Assembly: GCA_051414805.1 (NCBI GenBank)
Contig: CP166702.1
Location: forward strand, 2,356,001-2,420,000
Reading direction: 5' to 3'
Source of the DNA: Xenophilus sp003671765
GTDB lineage: Bacteria; Pseudomonadota; Gammaproteobacteria; Burkholderiales; Burkholderiaceae_C
Length of the DNA: 64,000 bases
The position numbers and the translations under genes were made by a program. Of this stretch, positions 25,423 to 33,944 are shown in pieces (position 1 is the first letter of the stretch; every line of letters begins with the position of its first letter). The notes beneath the pieces are model-generated. The model saw only the letters and a list, made by a program, of their open reading frames with translations, was not told the DNA's origin and searched no databases.

Positions 25423-26851
25423 GCCGGCGCCCGAGGCCGCGGCCGTGCCCGAGGGCGCGTCGGCCGACGCCGCCCTGGCGGCCGCCGCGTCCCTGGCGGC
25501 GCAGGCCGAGGCTGCGCCCGTGCGCATGCCCGTGTCGCCCGAGGCGCTGGGCTGGTGGGCGCTGGGCTTCACGCCGCACGTCGCCTGGCAGGACGAGACC
25601 CTGCTGATGGAGGTCTCGGCCTGCGAACGGCTGTGGGGCGGTCGGCGTTCGCTGATGCGCCAGCTTCAGCATACGAATCCGGCCCCGACGCGCGTCCAGC
25701 AAGCGCAGGGTGCTACGAGTTCGATAGCACTGGCCCGTCTGCGCATGTACGCCGCCGGCCAGCGTCCGCCGCCCGCGGACGGTCGCCAGACGCCTTCGGC
25801 GCTGCCGCTGTCCGTGCTCGGCGCCGCGCAGCCGCACCTCGACGTGCTGGCGCGCATGGGCTGCCGCACCTGGGGACAGGCGGCGGCACTGCCGCGCGCC
25901 GGGTTCGTGCGGCGCTTCGGTGCCGGCCTGCGCGAGGCGCTGGACATCGCCTGGGGCCTGCGGCCCGAACGCCACGCCTGGCTCACGCTGCCCGAGGTCT
26001 TCGACCAGAAGGCCGAGCTGCCGGCCCTGGCCACCAGCGCGCCGGAGCTGCTGTGGGCGGCCCAGCGGCTGCTGGCGGCGCTGCGCATCTGGCTGCAGGC
26101 GCGCCAGCGCGGCGTGCTGGCCTTCGAACTCGAATGGACGCTAGACCTCAAGCGCCTGAACGGCGTCGACCTGCCGCGCCAGCAGCAACTGCGCGTGCGC
26201 ACCGCCGAGCCCACGCAGGACATGGCCCACCTGCGCCGCCTGTTGGCCGAGCGGCTGGCCGTCACCCAGCTGGCGGCGCCCACCGGCTGGCTGCGCCTGC
26301 GCTCCATCGAAACCGTGCCCTGGGGCGGTGCCGCCCGCAGCTTTCTGCCCGAGGACAACCGCCCCGGCGAGCCGCTGCACGAACTGGTCGAGAAGCTCAG
26401 CGCCCGCCTGGGCCCGCAGCAGGTGCTGGTGGCCCGCCCGCAGGCCGACCACCGGCCCGAGCGCATGCAGGCGTGGCGCCCGGCGGTGCAGGCGCAGGCC
26501 ACGGGCCTGGCCACGCCCACCCAGGCGGTGCCGTCCCGCCTGGCCGGCGACCCTGGCGCCGACCTGCTGCCGCACTGGGTGATGAGCGTGCCGATCGAAC
26601 TCGAGGTGCATGGCGAGCAGCCCCACTACCAGGGCGCGCTGCGTTCGCTGGTCGGCCCGCAGCGCATCGAGGGCGACGGCTGGTGGGAGCAGGTCGAGGC
26701 AGGGGGCGAACCGGGCGGAGCACCCGCCGAGCGCGACTACTACGTGGCCGAGAGCCCGGGTGCCGGGCTGGTGTGGATCTTCCGCGAGCGGCCCGGCGCC
26801 CAGCACGCCGATCGCGCGCCGCGCTGGTACCTGCAGGGCCTGTACGGCTGA
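25391..26851 (+). CDS. imuB: ImuB, Y-family polymerase-like mutasome protein
   Basis: Start at the ATG at 25391 (MHWLALQWLPEPAPEAA), giving 486 aa. ImuB resembles Y-family polymerases (palm: LGFTPHVAWQDETLLMEVSACERLWGG; thumb/HhH: HLDVLARMGCRTWGQAAALPRAGFVRRFGA; little finger: SIETVPWGGAARSFLPEDN) but lacks catalytic acidic residues and serves as the beta-clamp-binding adaptor for ImuA and DnaE2. Residues 92-113 are encoded by copy 3 of an interspersed palindromic element inserted in frame (25664-25729), so this segment is not ancestral protein. Confidence 0.92.
   Translation: MHWLALQWLPEPAPEAAAVPEGASADAALAAAASLAAQAEAAPVRMPVSPEALGWWALGFTPHVAWQDETLLMEVSACERLWGGRRSLMRQLQHTNPAPTRVQQAQGATSSIALARLRMYAAGQRPPPADGRQTPSALPLSVLGAAQPHLDVLARMGCRTWGQAAALPRAGFVRRFGAGLREALDIAWGLRPERHAWLTLPEVFDQKAELPALATSAPELLWAAQRLLAALRIWLQARQRGVLAFELEWTLDLKRLNGVDLPRQQQLRVRTAEPTQDMAHLRRLLAERLAVTQLAAPTGWLRLRSIETVPWGGAARSFLPEDNRPGEPLHELVEKLSARLGPQQVLVARPQADHRPERMQAWRPAVQAQATGLATPTQAVPSRLAGDPGADLLPHWVMSVPIELEVHGEQPHYQGALRSLVGPQRIEGDGWWEQVEAGGEPGGAPAERDYYVAESPGAGLVWIFRERPGAQHADRAPRWYLQGLYG
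25664..25729. repeat. Interspersed palindromic element, copy 3, inside imuB
   Basis: This 66-bp segment runs from CTTCAG to TGCTACGAGTTCGATAGCA. By eye it matches the reverse complement of 3849-3913 at CTTCA, GCGCGTCCAGC, GCGC and TTCGATAGCA. It is exactly 22 codons and begins on a codon boundary of imuB, so the reading frame is kept. Confidence 0.65.
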
Positions 26852-26856
26852 CGACC

Positions 26857-29800
26857 ATGCCTGAACTCAGCGACAAGGACGAACACGCCCGCCGGCGCCG
26901 GCTTCGGCTGGCGCGGGCGGCGGCCAACGAGCCGGTGGCGCCGTCGGAGCCGGGGCCGGTGGCCCTGGCCGATGGCCTGCCCGACTACACCGAGCTGCAC
27001 TGCCTCACCAACTTCAGCTTCCAGCGCGGCGCCTCGCACCCGTGGGAGCTGGCGGCACGCGCCTGGTCGCTGGGCTACCGGGGCCTGGCCATCACCGACG
27101 AATGCTCGGTGGCCGGCGTGGTGCGGGCGCTGTCGGGGCTGAAGGAATTCATCGAGGACCTCGACGAGAAGGAGCGGGACGATCCGACCCTGCCCAAGAC
27201 GCCGCGCAACCCCGACTTCCGCCTGCTCTACGGCAGCGAGTTCGTCTTCGAGCGCTTCACGCTGGTGGCGCTGGCGCGCGACCTCGAGGGGTGGGGCCAG
27301 CTGTGCGAGCTGATCACCGCGGGGCGCATGGCCACCGTCAAGGGCCGCTACCACCTGCCCTGGGACCCGGCACGCCTGGCCGCGCTGCAGCGCTGCGAGC
27401 TGCTGGTCGTGCCGCACCGTCAGCCCGGCGCTGCCATCGATTCCGTCGCTGTCTGCGCAGATGTGTCGAGCGTTGCAGCCGTTTTTTCTTCGAATCTCTG
27501 GCTCGCGGTCGAACTCTTCAACGAACTCGACGACGACCTCTGGCTGGCCGCGATGCGCGAGGTGGGCGAGCGCACCGGCGTGCCGCTGGTGGCGGCCGGC
27601 GACGTGCATATGCACGTGCGCTCGCGCAAGCCGCTGCTCGACGTCGTCACTGCCGTGCGCGAGGGCCGGCCGGTGGCCGAGTGCGGCTTCGCGCGCCGCG
27701 CCAACGCCGAGCGCCACCTGCGCTCGCGCCTGCGGCTGGCGCAGACCTACCCGCCCGAGCTGCTGGCCAACACGATGGTGGTGCGCGAGCGCTGCGGCTT
27801 TGCGCTGGAGGAACTGCGCGACCATTACCAATACCCCCTGGAGGTGGTGGGTCCGCACGAGACGCCCACCGAAACCCTGGCGCGCAAGACCTGGGCCGGT
27901 GCGCAGGAACGCTACCCGCAGGGCATCCCGCCCAAGGTGCGGCAGCAGGTGCGGAGCGAACTCGCACTCATCGCCGAGAAGAAGTACGAGATGTTCTTCC
28001 TCACGGTCGAGGACGTGGTGCGCTTTGCCAGGCAGGAGAAGATCCTCTGCCAGGGCCGCGGCTCCTCGGCCAATTCGGCCGTCTGCTACTGCCTGGGCAT
28101 CACGGCCGTGAACCCCGACGACGGCAACCTGCTGTTCGAGCGCTTCCTCAGCCGCGCGCGCGACGAGCCGCCCGACATCGACGTCGACTTCGAACACCAG
28201 CGCCGCGAAGACGTCATCCAGTACATCTACAGGAAGTACGGCCGCCACCGCGCCGCCATCGCCGCGGTGGTCATCAGCTACCGCTCGCGCAGCGCCATTC
28301 GTGACGTGGGCAAGGCGCTGGCGATCGACGAGCGCCTGATCGACGCCTTCGCCAAGGACCACTACTGGTTCGATGACCCGATCCTCGACCAGCGGCTGGA
28401 AGAGGCGATGCAGAGGGCCGGCGTGCGCGAAGGCCTGCACCGCCTCAGGCTGTGGATCGAGCTCACGCGCACCCTCAAGGGCTTTCCGCGCCACCTCTCG
28501 CAGCACGTGGGCGGCTTCGTGCTGGCCGAGCACAAGGTCAGCCGCCTGGTGCCGATCGAGAACGCCTCCATGCCCGATCGCTCCGTCATCCAGTGGGACA
28601 AGGACGACCTGGAGGACATGGGCATGCTCAAGGTCGACGTGCTCGCGCTGGGCATGCTCAGCGCCATCCGGCGCGGGCTCGACTTCATGAACCACTGGCG
28701 CGGCACGCTGCATCCGCCGGTGGAGATGCACCAGCTGCCCATCGACGACGAGCCCACCTACGACATGCTCTGCGACGCCGACACCATCGGCGTGTTCCAG
28801 ATCGAGAGCCGTGCGCAGATGTCGATGCTGCCGCGCCTGAAGCCGCGCTGCTACTACGACCTGGTGATCGAGGTCGCCATCGTGCGGCCCGGCCCCATCC
28901 AGGGCGGCATGGTGCATCCGTACCTGAAGAACCGCGAACGGCGGCGCCGTGGCCTTCCGATCCCCAATCCCTACCCGGCGCTCGACGAGGCGCTGGGCCG
29001 CACGCTGGGCGTGCCCATCTTCCAGGAGCAGGTGATGCAGATCGCGATGATCGCCGCCGGCTTCAGCGCCGACGAGGCCGACCGCCTGCGCCGCGCCATG
29101 GCGGCCTGGAAGCGCAAGGGCGGCATCGACAAGTTCCACGGCCAGCTCGTGGAAGGCATGGTGGACCACGGCTACGACCGCGACTTCGCCGAAGGCATCT
29201 TCAAGCAGTGCCAGGGCTTCGGCGAATACGGCTTTCCCGAGAGCCATGCGGCCAGCTTCGCCAAGCTCGTCACCGTGAGCGCCTGGCTCAAGCTGCACGA
29301 GCCGGCCTGCTTTCTCGCGGCGCTGCTCGATTCGCAGCCCATGGGCTTCTATTCGCCCTCGCAGCTGGTGCAGGACGCGCGCCGCCATGGCGTCGAGGTG
29401 CGTCCGGTGGACGTGATGGTCAGCGCCATCGATTGCAGCCTGGAGCCTCGCGACGCCGGTGCGCCGACACCGCACCTCGACCCGCGCCATGCGCAGCGCC
29501 AGGGCCGGCCCGGCCAGCCGGCCGTGCGCCTGGGACTCGGGCGCATCGCGGGGCTGAGCAAGGCCGGCGCCGAGCGCCTGGTGGCGGCACGCACGCAGCA
29601 GCCGTTCACGAGCGTCGAAGACCTGGCCCTGCGGGCCGAACTCGACCCGCGCGACATGGCCGCCCTGGCCGGCGCCGAGGCACTGGCCGCCCTGTCGGGC
29701 CACCGCCGGCAGCAGGTGTGGGAGGCCACGGCCACGCGCGGACTGGCCGGGCGGGCGAAAGGCCTGCTCAAGGGCGTGCCCATCCATGAACCGTCCCTGG

Positions 29801-30252
29801 CGCTGCCCGCCGCGCCCGAGGGCGAGGAGATCGTCGGCGACTACGCTGCGCTGGGCCTGACCCTGCGCCGCCACCCGCTCGCGCTGCTGCGCCCGAGGCT
29901 GGCGCGCTTGAAGCTGCAGAGCGCGCAGGCGCTGCGCGACGCGCCGCACGGCGCCACCGTGCGTGCCTGCGGCATCGTCACCGTGCGCCAGCGGCCGGGC
30001 ACCGCCAAGGGCACCATCTTCGTCACCCTGGAAGACGAGACCGGCCCGGTCAACGTCATCGTCTGGAGCCACGTGGTCGAGGCCTGGCGCGAGCCGCTGC
30101 TCAAGTCGCAGCTGCTGGCGGTGCAGGGCACCTGGCAGCGCGACACCGAGAGCGGCGGCAACGTGCAGCACCTGGTGGCCCAGCGCTTCAAGGACCTCAC
30201 GCCCTGGCTGGGCCGCCTCGCGCAGGGGCAGCGCAGCCGGGATTTCCATTGA
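26857..30252 (+). CDS. dnaE2: Error-prone DNA polymerase DnaE2 (ImuC)
   Basis: The 1131-aa C-family polymerase starts MPELSDKDEHARRRR, 5 bp after imuB. The PHP domain opens with YTELHCLTNFSFQRGASHPWEL and ITDECSVAGVVRAL. The catalytic palm has QGRGSSANSAVCYCLGIT and PPDIDVDFEHQRREDVIQYIY with the active-site Asp residues. Further marks are HVGGFVLAEHKVSRLVPIENASM, KVDVLALGMLSAI and FQEQVMQIAM; a C-terminal OB domain lies at TVRACGIVTVRQRPGTAKGTIF. It lacks the replicative DnaE C-terminal tail, as expected for DnaE2, and is induced with imuAB by DNA damage. Confidence 0.96.
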   Translation: MPELSDKDEHARRRRLRLARAAANEPVAPSEPGPVALADGLPDYTELHCLTNFSFQRGASHPWELAARAWSLGYRGLAITDECSVAGVVRALSGLKEFIEDLDEKERDDPTLPKTPRNPDFRLLYGSEFVFERFTLVALARDLEGWGQLCELITAGRMATVKGRYHLPWDPARLAALQRCELLVVPHRQPGAAIDSVAVCADVSSVAAVFSSNLWLAVELFNELDDDLWLAAMREVGERTGVPLVAAGDVHMHVRSRKPLLDVVTAVREGRPVAECGFARRANAERHLRSRLRLAQTYPPELLANTMVVRERCGFALEELRDHYQYPLEVVGPHETPTETLARKTWAGAQERYPQGIPPKVRQQVRSELALIAEKKYEMFFLTVEDVVRFARQEKILCQGRGSSANSAVCYCLGITAVNPDDGNLLFERFLSRARDEPPDIDVDFEHQRREDVIQYIYRKYGRHRAAIAAVVISYRSRSAIRDVGKALAIDERLIDAFAKDHYWFDDPILDQRLEEAMQRAGVREGLHRLRLWIELTRTLKGFPRHLSQHVGGFVLAEHKVSRLVPIENASMPDRSVIQWDKDDLEDMGMLKVDVLALGMLSAIRRGLDFMNHWRGTLHPPVEMHQLPIDDEPTYDMLCDADTIGVFQIESRAQMSMLPRLKPRCYYDLVIEVAIVRPGPIQGGMVHPYLKNRERRRRGLPIPNPYPALDEALGRTLGVPIFQEQVMQIAMIAAGFSADEADRLRRAMAAWKRKGGIDKFHGQLVEGMVDHGYDRDFAEGIFKQCQGFGEYGFPESHAASFAKLVTVSAWLKLHEPACFLAALLDSQPMGFYSPSQLVQDARRHGVEVRPVDVMVSAIDCSLEPRDAGAPTPHLDPRHAQRQGRPGQPAVRLGLGRIAGLSKAGAERLVAARTQQPFTSVEDLALRAELDPRDMAALAGAEALAALSGHRRQQVWEATATRGLAGRAKGLLKGVPIHEPSLALPAAPEGEEIVGDYAALGLTLRRHPLALLRPRLARLKLQSAQALRDAPHGATVRACGIVTVRQRPGTAKGTIFVTLEDETGPVNVIVWSHVVEAWREPLLKSQLLAVQGTWQRDTESGGNVQHLVAQRFKDLTPWLGRLAQGQRSRDFH

Positions 30253-30349
30253 AACCTTCACTCATCACGCGCCCCGTGTCCCACCCGACGAATCCGCGAG
30301 CGCCGCGAGGTCTTCGGGACGGTGCACGCCCTTGGGCTAACCTGTACCC

Positions 30350-31270
30350 ATGACCGCGACGCTCATCGCTCCCCGGCTCGCCGACGCCCCCATCGGCCCA
30401 CCGCCGCCTGCCCCCGACGTGCCCCAGCCCCCATCGTCCCCGCCCATCGTCGTGCCGCCTCCGCCCGCGGGCGACCCGCCGCCGGCCGACCCGCCCTTCA
30501 CCGACCCCGGCGCACCGCCGCCCGTGGCCGATCCGCCCCCTGCCGCCGTCGTGCTCGGACGCGTGCATGCGCGCCGCCTGCGCGAGGTGTACCGCTCGGC
30601 GGGCTGGCCCTGCTGCGACGCGATCGAGGTCGACCTGCTCGCGGCCGGCCTGCTCGAGCGCCAGCGTTCGGCGCACGGCCACGAGACCCTGCGCGTGAGC
30701 GACCGCGGCATCGCGCACATCGCCTCCTCGCTGGTCGTCAACCGCGGTGCGCTGTCGGCGCACGAGGCGCTGGTCGAGCAGGTCGCGCGCGAGATGACGC
30801 GCAACGGCCGCATCGCCTGGCGCGGCCTGAGCCTGCGCGCACGGTTGGCGCCCGCGGAGGAGGGCGGCAAGCCGCGCTGGTGCATCGCGCGGCCCGATGT
30901 CTTCTCCATCCGCAACACCAGCGTCGAGGCCTACGCCCAGCCGGTGGTGCACGAGGTCAAGGTCAGCCGCGCCGACCTGCTGGGCGACCTGCGCAAGCCC
31001 GACAAGCGTGCCGCGTACCTCGACCTGGGCGGCGAGTGCTGGTACGTCCTGGGCCGTGACGCGCGCGGCCGGCCCATCGCCGAGCCCGAGGAAATCCCCG
31101 AGGGCTGCGGCGTGCTGGTGCAGGAGAACGCGCGCCTCGTCGTGGCACGCGCCGCGACCCATCGGCCGGTGCAGCGCCTGCCCTTCAGCGTGTGGATGGC
31201 CCTCGCGAAAGCCCAGCCCGTGGCCGGCTTCGACGAGGAATCGCAGGAGTTCCTGGGCGCACTGGCCTGA
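30350..31270 (+). CDS. Unknown protein with PD-(D/E)XK nuclease-like C-terminal part
   Basis: The 306-aa protein has a strongly Pro-rich N-terminus (residues 10-65), then a possible winged-helix segment (HARRLREVYRSAGWPCCDAIE, LLERQRSAHGHETLRVSDRG). From about residue 180 comes ARPDVFSIRNTSVEAYAQPVVHEVKVSRADLLGDLRKPDKRAAYL: Asp, then E-V-K, spaced as in PD-(D/E)XK nucleases, resembling the MmcB type of DNA-repair-associated protein. It lies 97 bp after dnaE2 on the same strand, so an SOS/repair role is attractive but unproven. I do not recognise the family with certainty. Confidence 0.7.
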   Translation: MTATLIAPRLADAPIGPPPPAPDVPQPPSSPPIVVPPPPAGDPPPADPPFTDPGAPPPVADPPPAAVVLGRVHARRLREVYRSAGWPCCDAIEVDLLAAGLLERQRSAHGHETLRVSDRGIAHIASSLVVNRGALSAHEALVEQVAREMTRNGRIAWRGLSLRARLAPAEEGGKPRWCIARPDVFSIRNTSVEAYAQPVVHEVKVSRADLLGDLRKPDKRAAYLDLGGECWYVLGRDARGRPIAEPEEIPEGCGVLVQENARLVVARAATHRPVQRLPFSVWMALAKAQPVAGFDEESQEFLGALA

Positions 31271-31368
31271 AGCGCAGAAGGTTGCGGCCCCGCGACCGGC
31301 GGTATGGACGTGCTTGCCGGACGGAAACAGAATGAACTTTTGTTTTCAGGTCCCCGGAGTCCGCCCGC

Positions 31369-31704
31369 ATGCAGCCCGTGCTCGAGATCGTCAAACGCCA
31401 CGCCAAGTCATTCACCTACAGCGTGCGCGCGCCCCGCTCGGGCGGGGTGTTGCCGGTGTCCTGCTACGTCGATGGGGGCTTCGCGTCGTTCGCCGAATGC
31501 CTCTCGGATGCGGCCGAAGCCTTCAGCCCGTATTTCTCGCGCGTCTACGTGCGCTTCCAGGGCCTGTGCGTGGGCGAGCACATGGTCATGCGCCTGCGTG
31601 CCCAGCCCGAGGCGCTGGCCGACCATCTGGTGCAGGAGTACGAGCGCAAGAGGCTATTGGCCGACGGTGAGGGCGATGCCGAGCCGGACCGGCGCGTCGC
31701 CTGA
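31369..31704 (+). CDS. Small unknown protein, 111 aa
   Basis: The frame encodes MQPVLEIVKRHAKSFTYSVR..., with VLPVSCYVDGGFASFAECLSDA and YFSRVYVRFQGLCVGEHMVM. It has no signal peptide, no transmembrane segment and no motif I know. Codon use matches the neighbours and a strong terminator follows at 31741, which supports a real gene. CCCCGGAG lies upstream of the ATG. No function is proposed. Confidence 0.6.
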   Translation: MQPVLEIVKRHAKSFTYSVRAPRSGGVLPVSCYVDGGFASFAECLSDAAEAFSPYFSRVYVRFQGLCVGEHMVMRLRAQPEALADHLVQEYERKRLLADGEGDAEPDRRVA

Positions 31705-31733
31705 GCCCTGCGGCCCTCGAGGCGCGCGCAAAA

Positions 31734-31768
31734 AGAAAAGAACCCGGCCGGCGCCGGGTTCTTTTTTG
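31734..31768. terminator. Bidirectional rho-independent terminator
   Basis: AACCCGGC (31741-31748) pairs perfectly with GCCGGGTT (31753-31760) around CGGC and is followed by CTTTTTTG. On the other strand the same hairpin is followed by CTTTTCTTTTT. It ends both the plus-strand gene at 31369-31704 and the convergent gene at 31795. Confidence 0.92.
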
Positions 31769-31794
31769 CGCCTGCAATGCGCGAGGCGCCGCGA

Positions 31795-32223
31795 TCAGCG
31801 CGTCATCGCATTGATCACGACCGCCGAGATCACACCGGTGGCGATGGCCGCCAGCACGTAGTCCGACCCGTTCTGCACCCAGTAGTAGCCGCGCGGCGGC
31901 TGGCGCAGCCCGTGGCCGCGCCAGTCCTGCACCACGTACTGCGGCCGGCGGTACTGCGGCGGCAGGCGCTCGCCACGGTTGAAGCGGCGGTATTCCGGAT
32001 AGGCCATGGGCGGCGGCCCTCCATGCGGTCCGCGGTAATGCCGCGGCGGCCCCGGCCGGTGCATGCCCGGGCCCGGACCCTGCATGTGCGGCGGCCCGCC
32101 AGGCCGGCCCGCGTGCGGCCCACCCGGCCCGCGGCGGTCATGGCCGTGGCCCGGCTGCGCGAATGCCGCGGCACAGGCCAGCGCCATCGCGCCGGCCGCC
32201 AGCATGCGGAAGGTGTTCGTCAT
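31795..32223 (-). CDS. RcnB-like secreted protein
   Basis: The 142-aa protein has a Sec signal (MTNTFRMLAAGAMALACAAAFA, cut before QPGHG), a His/Gly/Pro-rich middle (HGHDRRGPGGPHAGRPGG) and the conserved C-terminal block RRFNRGERLPPQYRRPQYVV, DWRGHGLRQPPRGYYWVQNG and DYVLAAIATGVI of the RcnB family. RcnB is a periplasmic protein of nickel/cobalt homeostasis in E. coli; many beta-proteobacterial relatives have unknown roles. The His-rich stretch would suit metal binding. Confidence 0.85.
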   Translation of the reverse strand: MTNTFRMLAAGAMALACAAAFAQPGHGHDRRGPGGPHAGRPGGPPHMQGPGPGMHRPGPPRHYRGPHGGPPPMAYPEYRRFNRGERLPPQYRRPQYVVQDWRGHGLRQPPRGYYWVQNGSDYVLAAIATGVISAVVINAMTR

Positions 32224-32365
32224 GTCGACTCCTCGTTCTTGGGTTGAAGAGCCATCGTAGGCAGGCGCTGCAGCATCCCGCGTAGGCCGAGGGCGCCGAT
32301 GTGCGCTGCGCAAAGGATCAGGGGAGGAAGGGAGCGAGGCCGTCCCGCCAGACCGGGGAGGCTGC

Positions 32366-32439
32366 TGGAGCGGGTGAAGGGAATCGAACCCTCGTATGAA
32401 GCTTGGGAAGCTGCCGTTCTGCCATTGAACTACACCCGC
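32366..32439 (-). tRNA. tRNA-Gly (anticodon CCC)
   Basis: The minus strand from 32439 folds as GCGGGTG / CACCCGC acceptor stem, GTTC-AATGGCA-GAAC D arm, anticodon loop TTCCCAA (anticodon CCC), variable ATAC, T arm GAGGG-TTCGATT-CCCTT, discriminator T and encoded CCA. The anticodon stem GCAGC/GCTTC has one mismatch: C28 opposite U42 (base 32399). The prophage integrase gene begins 226 bp to the right, on the 5' side of the tRNA, so the gene may be a recombinant of host 3' half and phage 5' half. Confidence 0.92.
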
Positions 32440-32446
32440 ATCGCTC

Positions 32447-32469
32447 AACTCGTTGATGTTCAACGAGTT
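32447..32469. repeat. Perfect inverted repeat beside tRNA-Gly
   Basis: AACTCGTTGA (32447-32456) and TCAACGAGTT (32460-32469) are perfect complements around a 3-base loop and are followed by TTT on the plus strand. The repeat lies 7 bp outside the tRNA 5' end, where the tRNA promoter should be. It may be a terminator for rightward transcription or an integrase/excisionase site at the prophage end. Confidence 0.6.
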
Positions 32470-32521
32470 TTTCGCCTAAGTCGTTGTCGCGCCAGAGGGT
32501 TTTCTCTTCGGCGGCTGTTGC

Positions 32522-32588
32522 GAGTTTCCCAAACTCACCCATCCGCACCCCTATACACTTCCGCTTTCGGCGTAGGTTTCGGCGTAGG
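32522..32588. other. Candidate integrase-binding repeats upstream of int
   Basis: Two features lie in the int leader: an interrupted palindrome GAGTTT-ccc-AAACTC (32522-32536), symmetrical about CCC like the tRNA anticodon loop, and two perfect tandem copies of TTTCGGCGTAGG (32565-32576 and 32577-32588). Tandem short repeats beside int are typical of arm-type integrase sites; the assignment is an inference. Confidence 0.4.
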
Positions 32589-32665
32589 TTCCATGGGGGA
32601 GCTTTGCCGGCCCTACATCGACGCTTCGGCAGGGCCGGCGCGTCGACGGCAGCGAGTATAGGCGC

Positions 32666-33937
32666 ATGTACTTCGACGCCCGAGCAGCCAAACTGCTCAA
32701 GCCAGGCGAGCACCTCACGGTCGACGGATGCCCCGGTCTGCGGCTGGTGGCCACGGCCACACGGCGCAGCTGGATCTACCGCTACAAGGATGCGCACGGG
32801 CGCATGAAACAGGTGGCCCTCGGGGGCCAATGGCCGGCCATGCCGCCGCATGAAGCGGCCGCCAGGTGGCAGGCGCAGCGCACGCTGCGCGACACAGGCC
32901 AAGATCCGGTCACTCAACGCAAGGCCGCTCGCCAGGAAGCGAAGGCCGTCGCCGTTGCGCCGCGCGACTACCTGGTGCGCCAGCTGGTAGCGGACTTCAT
33001 CGCTGGGCCGCTGCAAGAGCGCCAGGCGGCCGGCGCCACTGCAGCGCAGCGCGCGCTCGATCGCGTGCTCGAAGAAGACCCGGACTTCGCAGCGATGCCG
33101 GCGCGCGAGGTGAAGCGCTCGCACTGTTTCGCGATCCTCGACGAGCGGAAGGACACGCCGACAGCCACGGCCAAGCTGCGATCACTCTTCGGCGCGGCCT
33201 GGGAGCTGGCCATCGACAGCGGCAAGGTGGGCGACGACACGCCCAACTGGTGGCGCGAGGTCATGCGCGGCAAGCTTAAGAGCAAGGGCAAGCGCGTGGG
33301 TGGCGAGCATCAGGGGCAACAGCGGCGCGTGCTGAACGCCGGCGAGATTGCGACGCTGCTGGCCTGGCTGCCGAACATGCACGAGCTGGGGCGCGACGCC
33401 ACGCAGATGTACCTCTGGACCGCTGCGCGAGGCGTCGAGATCCTGGCTATGCGGCCGGAGCACATCACGCGCGAGAAGGACGGGTGGTGGTGGACGGTGC
33501 CGAAGGCGCAGACCAAGAATGCGCGCTTCGTGGACGCGGTCGACCATCGCGTGCCGCTGGTCGGCCGGGCCTTGAAGATCGTGCAGCGCCGGCTGAAGAA
33601 GGTGGGCGCGTCAGGCTGGTTGTTCGAGGATGAGCGCGGCGAGCAGTACACGCAGCACGATTTCTCGACCTACATCTACGGTCTGCAACCTTACTCGTCG
33701 AAAGCTCGCTTGCGGTCATGCGCAGGTTTATCGCTTCCGGTTATATCCTGGACCCCACATGATTTGCGGCGGACGGCTCGGACACTGCTGTCATCGCTGT
33801 CGTGTCCCGAAGAGATTGCTGAGGCCATTATTGGCCACTTACCAAGGAAGATTGTTGGTACTTATAACGCTTACAGCTATGACGCTGAAAAAAGAATTTG
33901 GATGAGTAGGCTTGGATCTCTGCTCAACCATAAATAG
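32666..33937 (+). CDS. int: Prophage tyrosine integrase (P4-like)
   Basis: The 423-aa recombinase has a P4-type N-terminal arm-binding domain (KLLKPGEHLTVDGCPGLRLVATATRRSWIYRY) and a C-terminal catalytic domain. The catalytic set is visible as Arg in RGVEILAMRPEHI (about 254), H-D-L-R-R near 365, His in IIGHLPRKIVG and Tyr in TYNAYSYDAEKR (about 400). It inserts and excises the prophage at the adjacent tRNA-Gly. The last 230 bp are AT-richer than the rest. It starts at 32666, where the reading frame follows a GGCGC-rich leader without a strong SD. Confidence 0.93.
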   Translation: MYFDARAAKLLKPGEHLTVDGCPGLRLVATATRRSWIYRYKDAHGRMKQVALGGQWPAMPPHEAAARWQAQRTLRDTGQDPVTQRKAARQEAKAVAVAPRDYLVRQLVADFIAGPLQERQAAGATAAQRALDRVLEEDPDFAAMPAREVKRSHCFAILDERKDTPTATAKLRSLFGAAWELAIDSGKVGDDTPNWWREVMRGKLKSKGKRVGGEHQGQQRRVLNAGEIATLLAWLPNMHELGRDATQMYLWTAARGVEILAMRPEHITREKDGWWWTVPKAQTKNARFVDAVDHRVPLVGRALKIVQRRLKKVGASGWLFEDERGEQYTQHDFSTYIYGLQPYSSKARLRSCAGLSLPVISWTPHDLRRTARTLLSSLSCPEEIAEAIIGHLPRKIVGTYNAYSYDAEKRIWMSRLGSLLNHK

Positions 33938-33944
33938 GCTCGCA

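Noticed and set aside
26740..30261. Minus-strand open frame of 1173 codons opposite imuB/dnaE2
   Set aside because: It mirrors a perfectly conserved plus-strand dnaE2. The translation is His/Arg/Ala-rich low-complexity typical of antisense frames in high-GC DNA.
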